In this document: piece by piece, positions 1-13,000 of the stretch
Position numbering within the stretch: position 1 is the first letter of the stretch
Layout of the letters: each line of letters opens with the position of its first letter
Assembly (NCBI RefSeq): GCF_001625305.1
Contig: NW_017804198.1
Span: forward strand, 2,128,795-2,192,794
Length of the DNA: 64,000 bases
Direction of reading: 5' to 3'
Source of the DNA: Branchiostoma belcheri
Taxonomy: Eukaryota > Chordata > Leptocardii > Amphioxiformes > Branchiostomatidae
Translations under genes and position numbers: made by a program
Notes under the pieces: generated by a model
Seen by the model: the letters and a program-made list of their open reading frames with translations, nothing else
The model's database searches: none
Told to the model about the DNA's origin: nothing

Positions 1-13
1 TCTCATCAAAGCT

Positions 14-75
14 AGAGGAAAGTTGTGTAAAGTGCCTTTCCCAAGGGGCTACCAATGCCCAGGTTCGATTCCAAA
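14..75 (-). repeat. SINE fragment (tRNA-derived)
   Basis: Contains AAGTGCCTTTCCCAAGGG, the same block as the other SINE copies, and CCCAGGTTCGATTCC with a B-box look. The window edge cuts it. Confidence 0.55.
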
Positions 76-119
76 TATTGCAGTTCAAACTTCTGTATCT
101 GTTTAACCAGTGTAATTGC

Positions 120-420
120 CTTTTGGTGTAACACATGTGTTACTAACACACCAGCTTCGCAGACACGTGGCGTGGCGGCAGCTGGCTACATTACACTGAT
201 CGACTTGTTACACCTAGCCCTTGGACATCTAACTCTAAACATTGTTTAAAGCTATCTAATGACAATGCCCCTACTGTACTTGGTGACAGTGAGTTCCATT
301 CTGCGATAGTTCTAGGAAAGAATGAATTCTTGAACACCTCAATCCTTGGTTGATAACTCTGGTACTTCATAATGACTTTTACCAACACAGACGAATTTCC
401 AAGACAGGTTCAATTTCTTT
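120..420 (-). repeat. LINE 3' fragment
   Basis: The minus strand encodes the C-terminal LINE motif [20 protein letters not shown] then [17 protein letters not shown]. This family is distinct from the intact LINE and is also seen at 2750-3060 and 53170-53510. Confidence 0.75.
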
Positions 421-607
421 GTGTGGAAACCAATGAAGCAGAAAGGGATGAGTAGTAACACAGTCTGCTGGAATTGAACCCAGGCCCCCAGCCACAGTCT
501 CCTGGGAATTTCCAGGCTGCTAGCTCATGAACCCAACACACCAACCACTAGGCTAGCTAAAAGGTCCAGAGCTATAATTAGAGAAGTAACATTTGCAAAG
601 AAATGCT

Positions 608-862
608 TAATGTTTACCTTCGGATATGGTCTGGCCTGTTAATTTTTACTCAAACACATTCGCATACATTTACTACAAGTATATGGTGACAGGAGCATCT
701 AGCAGACCATGAAATTGCAACATTATGTAACCCAACACCAGTCACCATGGTGACAGATGTCAACAAATCATGTCATTGGCCAGGTTAGAGGTTAGTGTTT
801 GGAACAGAAGAGGAGGAAGAAACTGAGTAATAACAATATGTTTTCCTTCGGTAAACATAACT
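608..862. repeat. Inverted-end repeat (TTACCTTCGG/CCTTCGGTAAACAT)
   Basis: Begins ATGTTTACCTTCGG and ends CCTTCGGTAAACATAA, with CATGAAATTGCAACATTATG inside. A related copy in the opposite orientation is at 33230-33484, with a diverged tandem copy to 33730. It ends about 80 bases before Gemin5 exon a. Confidence 0.65.
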
Positions 863-943
863 ATAAGACAGGTCAGTTGGTGTTGGTTGAACCACACTGT
901 TACACTACCACTAATGGCTGTCTCTGTTATATATGTTGTGCAG

Positions 944-1098
944 GCTGTCTACTCTGTGCCTGTGCGCGGGTGACAGGATGTGTCTTCAGTCTGACTCCAG
1001 GCCAGGACAGACTGTGTGTGACCAGTGGGGACAACGGTGTGGTACAGGTGTGGGACACAGACTCTCTCACCTGCCTTCATACTCAGGAACAACACAGG
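944..1098 (+). CDS. GEMIN5: Gemin5 exon a (WD40)
   Basis: Acceptor TTGTGCAG ends at 943 and donor AGG|GTACGT follows 1098. It encodes a blade with [18 protein letters not shown] and GVVQVWD, matching human RVSGFTFSHHPGQYN and GTVKIWD. It enters at phase 1 and leaves at phase 0. Its 3' part and donor are copied about ten times downstream. Confidence 0.85.
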
Positions 1099-4000
1099 GT
1101 ACGTCCTACAGATTTACAACAGGTGTGGTACAGGTGTGGGACACAGACTCTCTCACCTGCCTTCATACTCAGGAACAACACAGGGTACGTCCTACAGATT
1201 TACAACAGGTGTGATACAGGTGTGGGATACAGACTCTCTCACCTGCCTTCATACTCAGGAACAACACAGGGTACGTCCTACAGATTTATAACAGGTGTGA
1301 TACAGGTGTGGTACAGGTGTGGTACAGGTGTGGAATACAGACTCTCTCACCTGCCTTCATACTCAGGAACAACACAGGGTACGTCCTACAGATTTACAAC
1401 AGGTGTGGTACAGGTGTGGGATACAGACTCTCTTACCTGCCTTCATACTCAGGAACAACACAGGGTACGTCCTACAGATTTACAACAGGTGTGGTACAGG
1501 TGTGGTACAGGTGTGGGACACAGACTCTCTCACCTGCCTTCATACTCAGGAACAACACAGGGTACGTCCTACAGATTTACAACAGGTGTGGTACAGGTGT
1601 GGTACAGGTGTGGGATACAGACTCTCTCACCTGCCTTTATACTCAGGAACAACACAGGGTACGTCCTACAGATTTGCAACAGGTGTGGTACAGGTGTAGT
1701 ACAGGTGTGGAATACAGACTCTCTCACCTGCCTTCATACTCAGGAATAACACATGCTAGGTCCTTCAGATTTAAAATAGGTGTGATACAGGTGTAGTACA
1801 GGTGTGGCACAGGTGTGGTACAGGTGTGGTACAGGTGTGGGACACAGACTCTCTCACCTGCCTTTATACTCAGGAATAACACATGCTAGGTCCTTCAGAT
1901 TTAAGATAGGTGTGATACAGGTGTGGTACAGGTGTAATACAGGTGTGGGATACCCACTGTAGCTATAGCTACCCACCCTGTATCCACATGGGTCAGTAAA
2001 ACAACCCTTAGCTGGCCTGTAGAGAACAGTGAGTTTTAGATGATGGCAAATCAGCACCAAGGACAGACACCTTTATTGTTGAGCGTAGTATGTAGTATGT
2101 TTAGAGTTAAAACTTTTGGTCCAACACAAAAAAGTTCTCTCACCTAGAGCTTTCGACCAGTCACTCTGGTCTTCCTCAGTAGACTGACCCAGTGAAGCTT
2201 GTCACATGGCTTATGTGAAGTGTGACGTCAACACTGGGTCCCCCGTTGTGGTTGAATGATGGGCCCTGATGTATATGGCCTCCTTCACCCCTCTCAAGAA
2301 ATAGTCTTGTTCAGTGTCCAAAATCGTTAGTGTCAAGTGAAACAAAGTGTCCGGGTGACTCTATGTGGGTGTGTTGAGCTCTTGGTGAGAGAACTTTTTT
2401 TTGTGTTGGACCAAAAGTTTTAACTCTAAACATGTAACTACCAACACAGATGAACTTTCATGATAGTATGTAATATGGGATGAGAATGTACTTTTAGACT
2501 GTGAATTTGATGTTTTGGTCCCAGAGCCCGGTTACAGCCCTGGTGTGGTACCCAGCTGAAGAGAACACTGTTGTATCAGCAGACCAGGACGGCTACATCG
2601 TGAAGTGGCAGTTCCAGACTGGAGAAGTCCAGACCTTTCAGCCTGATGCCAACAGTCACATCGTCAGTTTGGCATGTTCTCCTCATCAACCACACCTTCT
2701 GGCTGCAGGGTACAGGTTTTTATTAATTTCTTAATGAATATTTTTTGCATATTGATACATGAATCTGTATCGGTATAGCCGGTATAACCGCCCTTCGGTG
2801 TAACACACCAGCTTCACAGGCACGTGGCACAGTGGCAGCTAGCTTTATCACACCGAATGACTTGTTACACTCAATCTTTGTACATTTGATTGCAGGACTT
2901 GTTTAAAGCTTTCTATTGATGATGCCCCAACTGTGCTTGGTGGCAACGAGTTCCAGTCTACAATAGTTCTGGGGAATTTCGAGTTTTTGAACACCTCAAT
3001 TCTTGGTTGATAACTCTGATATTTGAAGGCATGTACATTTGTAGGTAACAAGGCCTGAAGGCCACTTCAAAGTGTGATCTGAAGGACACTTCAAGGTTAC
3101 AAAGGCTGCTTGGCAAATTTGAATTCCCTACCCAATCTTGGAGAGAATGGTCCACTCACACCAAGAAAGACCCCTACTCTTTTTGATAACTGTGTTCTGT
3201 TTTCGTTAAAAATTTGATTCTTATGTACTCTTTGTGTTGGAATTAAGTTTAGCATCATACAATGAAAGATTACCATAATCATATATACCAACACAGATGT
3301 TTGTTCTGTTTTGCTTGAATAAGACATAAGGCCATCTAGCTCTATCCTGTCTTATTTGAAGAAAGATTCTTTCAAGTTTATTCTGTTTCATTGAATAAGT
3401 TCAGAAGAGTTTGTCAAATAGTTCAGGTAAAGGTAAAGGTCCTGGCCTATACCTAAACCCCTATACCAGTAGTCCAGTACCTGTAAATATGATTTTACAC
3501 TCAGGTATGCATACTACTAGAGATCTGTTAAGAGTTAAAACTTTTGGTCCAACACATGAAAGTTCTCTCACCTAGAGCTTTCGACCAGTCACTCTGGTCT
3601 TCCTTAGTAGACTGACCCAGTGAAGCTTGTCACGTGGCTTCTTTGAAGTGTGACGTCAACACTGGGTCAAAGGTATCTGGTAGATGTCGGCCACCGTTGC
3701 GGTTCAATGAAGGGTGATGGGCCCTGATGTATATGGCCTCCTTTACCCCTGAGGAAGACAAGAGTGACTGGTCAAAAGCTCTAGGTGAGAGAACTTACTT
3801 GTGTTGGACCAAAACTTTTAACTCTTAACATGTAACTACCAACACGGATTAACATGATAATACTAGAGATCTGTTGTTGACTGTTTCAGGTTAAAGTCAG
3901 GTCCAGTTGTCCTGCTGGAGTTACAGGGAGAGGGGAGGACAGTCTGCCGACTGCAGGGGCACAGCGAGGACGTGCAGTCTGTCGTCTGGATGGCAGCTGA

Positions 4001-7000
4001 TGAGGATAATGATGACAATGGAACTTCCTCTGATGGTAAGGCCACACCAATTTAATTTGTTGTTTCTCAGATTCACCCTGTCCATTTTTTTCTGATTTGC
4101 AAAAAAAAAAATTTACTCAACTGCAAAATGCTCAATGAAAGACATATTTTGGCCCCAACAGTTGAAGAAAGTCCTTTTCTTCGTAGTTGTTACATTTTTT
4201 CAATGTAACAATGCAACTTTGTTTCATTATCGTAACATTTCTACCTTTCATGGGGTGCCTTGGCCTGTTTTTTTTTTTTTATTCTTATTTCGCCCTTCAT
4301 ATTTTTTCTGAAATAATCGGAGAAACAACAAATTAACTTGGTGTGGCCTAAAGATATCAACAACTGCAGTGTCAAACACAACTTCCATTGGCCACATTCT
4401 TGAAGAAGTACATGTACCAGAAAATGCTAAAGGCTTATACCAAAGTGACCAAAACAAGGTACAATTGCCCAATCAATACAACCGCAATGATGAAATTCCG
4501 CACTGTAGTCAAGTTGTCACCTATATGTACCTACAAACATGGATGTTTGCATGTCAGTTTTTGTTATGAACATTTCTTGTTGGCCTCAAGATACTTTTCA
4601 GTTTTCAAACACTGGGCACTGGTGACACCTCTACTCCCCAATCTTATCTGCAGGTGCTTCTCTAGTCCATATCTAACCTAACGTCAGAAAAAATATGAAG
4701 AAACAGGGTGAAATTAAAAAAAAAAACAGGCCAAGGCACCCCATGATAGCCAGAAATATTACAATATGGGCCATGAAGTGAACATACCAGGCTGGTTTAT
4801 AATTAAAACTTAAGATTTTGAACTTTCATCGAAACAAAATTGCATTGTTAAAATTGTAAAAATTGCATTGAAAAACTTGAACAACTAGGAAGAAAAGGAC
4901 TTTCTTCAACCGTTGGGGCCAAAATATGTCTTTCTTTAAGAATACTGTGCAGACTTTCAGTGAATTTTCTTCATACCTTGCAGAAAGCATTGCAGATAAA
5001 GGACATGGCCAGCTGCTTGCATCAGGCAGTAAGGATGGAACTATCCGTGTGTGGAGCACCAGGACTGGGGGCTGTGTGTGCACGCTGAAGCTACCAGCCA
5101 GGTCTCAGCAGGGCAGATGGCGGGGGGGAGGGGGGCAGGAGGCAGGCAGGAGGATGTGGGTAGCTCTGGCCTGGAGAAAGGAACAGCCTCAACAACTCAT
5201 CTCCAGTTCACATGGGTTTGTTTGTTTGTTTGTTTTCTTGGGATCTCCATTAGTGTAAACATATTATAAATGAGAATCCTTCAAAGATGTTTAAGGCTGC
5301 AGAACACAGTATTAATGGGCGACCCCCGGGGTCAATGATGCGGGTATAGAAAGTAGTGCAGACAAACCTCTTGAATCCTGGCTAGAGGGACTTATTTCAG
5401 AGGTAGCCATGAATGAACTGTGCTGTGTGGTATAGAAAGGTATCGGCTTGTACGCCGTATGAGTTGGATTGTGAAGATTTCTCTGTTCGTGTATACAAAT
5501 GCACTGCATTACGCAACCACGTTCCAGGGTGAGCCGGCTGCAGTTCCATTGACCCCGGTAGAGGGCCAAATCGAAGTGGTCGTCATTATGTTAAAAAATC
5601 ATAACTTTTTTTTGTTTTCAGTTATTTTGTAGAATATACCGTATATTTCAACATATTAGTTGGCCGTGATTCTTTAGTGCACCCTACTATAATTTTTACC
5701 GCGTCGAAGTGAGTCACCTCGGGGTGCTTAAGTATAGGAATCCCCATAGGCCGAAAACTGTGTTCTGCCACGTTAAACAATTTTTAAAACAACCTAGCAG
5801 TTCCAAAGAATCTGCTAGGGCACAAAGCACATACAAATGTGGATAGGCATAAGTGTCACATTATTAGGCCCTCAATCATTAGGCTGTGTATGTACATGTA
5901 CATGTAATATATGTAAATGCATGTGTAACTTGTTTTTTTTGTCTCAATGCTTCTCAGTGGTGACATGTTAGTGTGGGACCTGAGGACACAGAAGTGGCAG
6001 GTGCTGGAGCATAGTGAAGGTCAGGGTCACTCCCGGGTGGTGTTCAGTATCACAGCTATACAGAACCAAGTCATCACCACCTCCATGGACAGACAGGTAT
6101 GTGTAAAGCGTCCGTCACAACCCGCTGTGTGTGCTTTTTGTCCGTACGTTTTATTGGGAGGCCACGTTTGCTACGTTTTTCTAAAAACGTGGGGAAGGAG
6201 TGGCGTTGACGCACGTCACGCGGTTGCACAAGGTGTAAGAGTGTGGTCTGCACGCTACGTCTGGCCGTGAGCGGTTGCGTGCATCGTTCGTTGCGCAAGT
6301 GGTAAGTGAGTTGTACTTGCTTACAATGTACGATCTCTGTGCGATTGCCACTTTACCGTAAGGAGGCCGTACTCACACGTGCGTCTTTCGTACGGGACGT
6401 GAATCAGCAGACCACATGCAGAAAAAGTTTTACATGCACTTAAAGTTCTATGGCGTGTCTGCGTGCTCCCAAATCCCCTAGGTTTGCCCACGTTTTTGCA
6501 TGTAGACAGCACGCAGGAGCACGTACAGCGGGTTGTGACCGACGCTTAATATAAGATGTAACCCGGTAAAAGGCATTCAATGCAATTTCACAGCTGCAGC
6601 AAAACTGGATTTTCAAAGTCAATTTTCTGGTCATTTAACATAGTAAGTTGAATCAACCCTATCCTGTAGTACAATTTATAGTATACTTGATATCTGTGAG
6701 GCAAAAATGTGATCTTACTGATGCAGGGCTCGAAATACTGGGTGCACCCAAATTTCGAGGTGTGCTCCCTATTTTTTTCTGTGGGTGCACCGGTGCACCT
6801 AAATATTCTTGTAGGTATTGTAAATTGTACATATTAAATGTATAACAGTATATGATATTCTTGGCATCTAAGTGTCAGAAAAATAATAAAACCTTTGCCG
6901 TAGTACTTTTTTAAGTAAGATTTTGAAGTTAGCAGTTAGTAGTTTAAGATTCAAGCTCAGAAGAGGACTAGTAAGATCTGTAATTAAGTTTTGTTTTATA

Positions 7001-10000
7001 TGGTGCACCCAAAAATTTTTCTGTGCATCTAATTTTTTAGGTCCCAAAAATGAATTTCGAGCCCTGTCATGGAGAATGGTTTATTTTAGTTTGTATTGTA
7101 GGCTGGTTTTATAAAATTCAATGTTAAATGGTGGCACAAGTATACATAAGTATACACAATCACTCACATGTGTTCAGATCCGGCAAATGGGTCTAGACCT
7201 TTTCAGCTGAGTGGTTAGAGTGTCTGACTGGGGCCTGGGAGGTTGTGAGTTCGAACCCCGGCCCGGGACCAGTGGGGTTTTTACTGCTTGCCTCTGTTTC
7301 TACAGTGGGTCCCACACCGGCCCTGGGAGTTCTGGCAAAGAGTGCCGCTCCAGGGATGTCGAATTCGGAAGATTCGAGGACGAATCTTGAAAAGAAAAGG
7401 GGGAGTAGCATAACAGTGGTGGGTTTATAGGCGCTACCAACTGACCCGGCCGATGGGTCTAGACCTTTTTGGCCGAGTGCTTAGAGTGTCTGACTGGGAC
7501 CCGGGAGGTTGTGAGTTCGAACCCCGGCCCGGGACCAGAAGGGTTTTTAGAGGCTCCTCCTGTTTCTTACAAGTGTTCTAGGGAAGAGTTTGAAGTTCTT
7601 TCGGTCTGTAGAAACCAACACACAATGGAAGTTCCTCTTTCTTTTCTAACCGTGAATGACTTCCGGGTTGGTCACATGACAGCCACTCCCACCAGGTGAG
7701 ATGAAAGCTGTAGTACCCAGATCGGCGCCAGGCAGCGCTTTTTGAACACAGGGTTCACAACAATATTAAACTCATGCACACAGAAATAAAGCTAGGATAT
7801 CATGTGTATCATGTAGAATCTACCCAGATGTAAGGAGAAAGGCATGGCGTTATATCTGGCAAGGGATGGAGAGGAGAAGTATATAATCAATGTGGTGGTC
7901 TTTGATGAATAAAAGAGTGAATGAATGAAGCTTGGTCTAGGTGTCTGTGTTTATGCACCCAGCCACTATGGCTTATAAGACACACTAAATCATCATCATC
8001 ATCTAAAAATAGAGAATAAATGAAATTATACATAAATCAAGAGGACATATGTAAAGATTGAGAAAACAACCAATACTCAACTAAAATATTTCTAGGATTA
8101 TAATGAGGGAAAATGTGTGTAAAATACATGCCTGAAGGAAGGACTAATATGTCAGATGATATTTGGTACGGTTATAAAGTGTCCTCCTTGGCACTTACAA
8201 CATTGACAGTATTATTGGTACTTGCCACCTTTTCTAATGACTATGTTGTAAGTATAGTAACTATAGTATAGTAAGACTTAGTATAGTAGTTGTAACTATA
8301 TACTAAGATAACCCGGGCCCTGACGTTATACATGTTCAAGTACACAATGTACACCATACCATACAGAAATAAACAGCTAAAGTATTATATGTATAAACCT
8401 TTGTGACTTAAGTTATCCTATTAACAAGGTGGTGCATAGAAGGACAAATATTCACCTCCGATTCTGGAAACAAATGTGCTGTGAATTTACAACTCTTCAA
8501 TTGGTTAGTTCCAGTTGCAATGCTGAACTGGAATATGAACATAAAACAACTCTATGTACATGTAGTCAGATTCAACTTTTTCTTCCATGCCTCTTTCCAA
8601 ATTTTCACTAGAAATGACAGAAAACTGAGGAAATGGTGTAACCAGGATTTCAGCACCAAGGACAAACTCTTTGGCTACATTTGAGATAACTTTTCTAAAA
8701 CTCAGTACCATCACACCAGACCCAAAATTGGACAAAATAACACAAAAATTATTTCATTTCACTTAAGTTACATGAAACAATCAGAAAGTAATATTTCATG
8801 ATTGACACATACGGTACTTGCTGGCCAATCAGAAATCTGATGATAGACAAACTTGGTACATATAACGTTACTTGTACTATATTTACCAAGTATAAGTAAC
8901 AGAACATCACAACTGTGACTTATTTGTAGATACCCCTTAAGTATTGAGTACATGCTGGTGTGTTACGCCAAAAGGCGGTTATTCCGGCTATACTGATACA
9001 GATACAGATACATTTTCACAATATCAAATATCACCTTCTCAAAAATATACAAATACATAATTTCTCTTTTCCACTAAAGTGATATAATTAATAAAATAGA
9101 TGTGGGGTTGCAACAGCAGCATGCATGACTCGGAACCAAGAGGTCCCGGGTTCGAGTCCTGACACGCCACCGATCTTGTGCCCTTGGGAAAGGCACTTTA
9201 CACAACTTTCCCCACTAGACTCAAGTGAAAATGGATCTTAAAGTCATTTGTGTATTTACAACATGTATTTACACCAGATGCATGTACATGTGGACATTAC
9301 AGAATTTACCTAAGCATGGTTCTAGGTAAAGCACCGTTCTGGATAAAACATCTCTGTCAACAATTCAAATGCAGTATTGAAATAATCAATGTTTCATATT
9401 ATATAATTACAGCGTTGTCCTGCTGAGAAAAATGCTTTAAAGTGGATACCAGCAGTTCAGTCTCAAATGGTCTGAAGATCACAGGATGTATCTTGAATTA
9501 TTACAAACTGCAACCTTACTTGCCATATCAATCACTAGTGCAATCAGCAAAGGGGCCAGTCTATGATGCTGTTGTATATATTATTGTGCATTACAGGTGT
9601 ACAGCCATAATAAAGTAGTCATACGTAATGATTCACAAAATATCATTCCAACATGTTGCTTTCACAGTTGGTTTGTGTTGGTTAAATGATTGTACACACT
9701 AGTTGAATGTTGGCTAATATTCCATATTACACATATGAACCAATGCTTCATTGATAAGGCACTTTGTACCAAAGTCTTCACTTCAGTCAGGTAAAAATGA
9801 GTTACTGGTACTAGCTTCTATTAGTCTTTAGATCTAGCTTCTGGTATGTCCAATCCTCTGATCAAATGTAAAGCCCAAGGTTACATTATGTATCTACATG
9901 GTGTTGAGCTGATCCACAGTGTCCTGTAGCCCTGCCTCAGTCAGAGCCTGTATCTACATGGTGTTGAGCTGATCCACAGTGTCCTGTAGCCCTGCCTCAG

Positions 10001-13000
10001 TCAGAGCCTGTATCTACATGGTGTTGAGCTGATCCACAGTGTCCTGTAGCCCTGCCTCAGTCAGAGCCTGCAGAAGTACCTGTAAGGTGGCGGCGGCGCC
10101 TCTCTGTGTCCTCCACTGCTCCAACATGTCCATGCAGCAGTCCTTGGCATCACGGTTGGCTGGCTTGTACTGAATTGCATCAATGGCCGGTCTTGTGAAG
10201 CCCAGGAAGTGAGCCAGGTTTATCCAGTCAGTGCTGACGTTCTCTTTTATGAAGAAGAAGTGTTTTCTGACATCTGGTGGGAATGGAAGGAGAGAAATTT
10301 GATATTTAGCTCGATTATCGTGCCCTGCCAATTTGTATTTACTGGTAAAAAAAAAGATTGTACATTCTTGAAAGAGCTATCAAAATGAACTGGTCTAAAT
10401 GTGGCTTAATAAATTAAATGATTGTAAGATATTGAAGAAATTTCATTGTTGAAAACAAATGTACTAACCCAGAAATGTAATTACGCTTTTCAACATTTGT
10501 GACACCTTACCTTCACTGTCACTAGGTCCAGCTTCAGCTCCACCATCTAGGATGAACAATGGGTGATAGTTACTTTTAAATCATTAAGACGCAGTCATAC
10601 TTGAAGACCGTATCAAATTTCCTGCCTAAATCTAGGGTTAATTTATACTCACTTCTTCGTAACACATCTATGAAACAACTTTCTACAAATGACATACATG
10701 TAAGTGAAAGGTTACTGGCTGTACAGAATCACAATGTGAACATGTATTGAGGACAGGAATGTTATACGATGGACATATTACAAATTCAATTTTTGTATCA
10801 AAGTTCTCCAAACATAATAGTACAGGTGTGACTCAAATCTGAAGTGACCTTACATATTAAACGCCTTTTACAGCTGCAGACAACGTTACTGTCCTCCGTC
10901 TCTGGATACAGCTGCAGGTTCAGCTGCACCCATCCACTATCCGGGTGTCTCTTGACATTCAGGTGGAACGACGGGTAGATCCTGTTGCTGTCCAGGGTGT
11001 CTTCATACTCCAGTCCGCTAGGAGGCTAAAACAGAAGTTTAAACACATATAATAAATGACTGAAACTGGCAACAAAATAAGAAGACATCAACAGTTTGTC
11101 AAGAAATGTTGCTGATCCACTATTTGATGAGCTGATAATGAACAATTCACTATCCTAACAACATGTACTTTAGAAGAAAGTCTGCATTTTGCTGTTTCCA
11201 CAAACTTTAAGAAAAGTAAAACACAACAAGGACTTGGATTAAGATGCTTCTTTGCAAATAGTCTTGAGGACAATTCAATAATATTTTCATGTCAATCACC
11301 CAGGCGTGTAAGCGCGCTTATGCAACACTCCACAACTCACCTCTGGGTCAGCAAGATCCAGAGTTCCATTTTCCACGGAAGCCTGCAGACAGTAGATCTG
11401 GTGAGCCCGGAGGCCTGGGCAGGTGATGGAGTCCCACCAGTAGAACTTTGGGTCAAGCTGCGACAAATATTTCTGCAATGCCTGAACAATATACAATCAT
11501 ATTAGGGGATCAATGTATTTAACATTTCTTAATGTGATTCTGAATAATGTCATCACGTTGGTGAGAGACTATCTTCAAGGTTCTTCATTCAACAACCAGG
11601 GCGACATTTTGGTGACCATCTTCAGGGCAACAATGCATGACAAATGAGTTTGAGTTGGATAACTGAAACTTTGGTTGTGTAAACCCATGGTTGTGGAATA
11701 AACAACCTTCTCGTAGAGAAATCAATATTAAGTTTCTCTTTCTAAGTCTAGAAATCCACATGACAACCAAGGTGACAGTGACTTACCTGGACACTGTACT
11801 TAGTGTTTGAGACCATGACAGCCTTCACCTCCACAGTGTCGTGTGTCTGAGACGTTTTGAAGAGAGTGAGCAGGCCCCTCCTGGGCCAGATGAGGGCTCG
11901 AATTCTCTGCATCACGGGAGACCAGAAGCATCCGTTCCGATGCCTGGTAAGGAAGTGAGTGGGGGTGATGTCTGCAGGATGAAGTGTCGTGTTTCCTGCC
12001 ACAACATGCGCAGCTCTGACGTCATCCGGGGATAGAGCTGTGGGGAAAGTGCAGTGATGGACATAACCTCATCAGAACGAATGTCAAATAAGTCTCATTA
12101 ACTTATGGGGGGAAGAAGAAAACCTGAGACACTCCAAATACAAACTTCTTGCGAGATGCAGAGAGACTGTCCAGAACTCTGCCTTATCCCAACCCTAACC
12201 GATTCAGGAGTAGAACTTAAGATAGGCATGGCTCTGGATACAACAGGTGCGACTCATGCCACAACAACCAGTTCATCATTCATTTTGTTGGGGATTGTCC
12301 AGTACTAGCGCAGCCTTCAATGGTAACTCTCAGAAGTCATCTTGTGCAAAAAAGAACCAGGTTCTGTTATATCCAGAACTGTGCTTTATCCAGAACCATA
12401 CTAAGGCACAGTTCTGGATAGTCCACCCTGCATCCTGAACCATGCCTGAGACAAATCTATGTTCTTGGATACCTGGAGACTATCCACAACAGTGCCATCC
12501 CAACCCTAACCCATTCAGACATAGAACTAGATAGACACGGTTCTGGAAACAATAGAGACTATCCAGAACCGTGCCTGATCCTAACCCTAACCCATTCAGG
12601 CATAGAACTAGACAGGCACAATTATGGATACAACAGAGACTATCCAGAACCGTGCCTGATCCTAACCCTAACCCATTCAGGCATAGAACTACATAGACAC
12701 GGTTCTGGAAACAATAGAGACTATCCGGAACAGTGTCTGGTCCTATGACTCCTATCCCATTCTGGAGTAGGACTACATTTTGTACATGTAGGCAGGAACA
12801 TTTCTGGATATGATTTGTCATCACCACTGCTGTCCTCCTGTGACAGGTCCAGGATGTGCGGCAGGAGGAGCTCCACAGGTACATCATCACCATGGTTACA
12901 CTGGATGTGGAAGAGCGGACCAATCAGCTCCCAGTCCTCGCTCTCCAGCCAGTGTTCAGACAGGTTCACTGTCCTGTAGGTCAGCTGGACGGGGCAGGGG

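Noticed and set aside
799-1796. Open frames of up to 316 codons with repeated [11 protein letters not shown]-type peptides
   Set aside because: They are read-through of the 86-bp exon-tail minisatellite in three frames; only 944-1098 is supported as exon.
7190-7560. A and B boxes suggesting tRNA genes
   Set aside because: No cloverleaf with matching acceptor stem; the sequence is followed by a SINE body and repeated, so tRNA-derived SINE. The same applies to 9105, 15945, 23650 and 40690.
12490-12680. CCCTAACCC motifs suggesting interstitial telomere sequence
   Set aside because: Only two TAACCC units per 81-bp repeat, with no run; it is an ordinary minisatellite.
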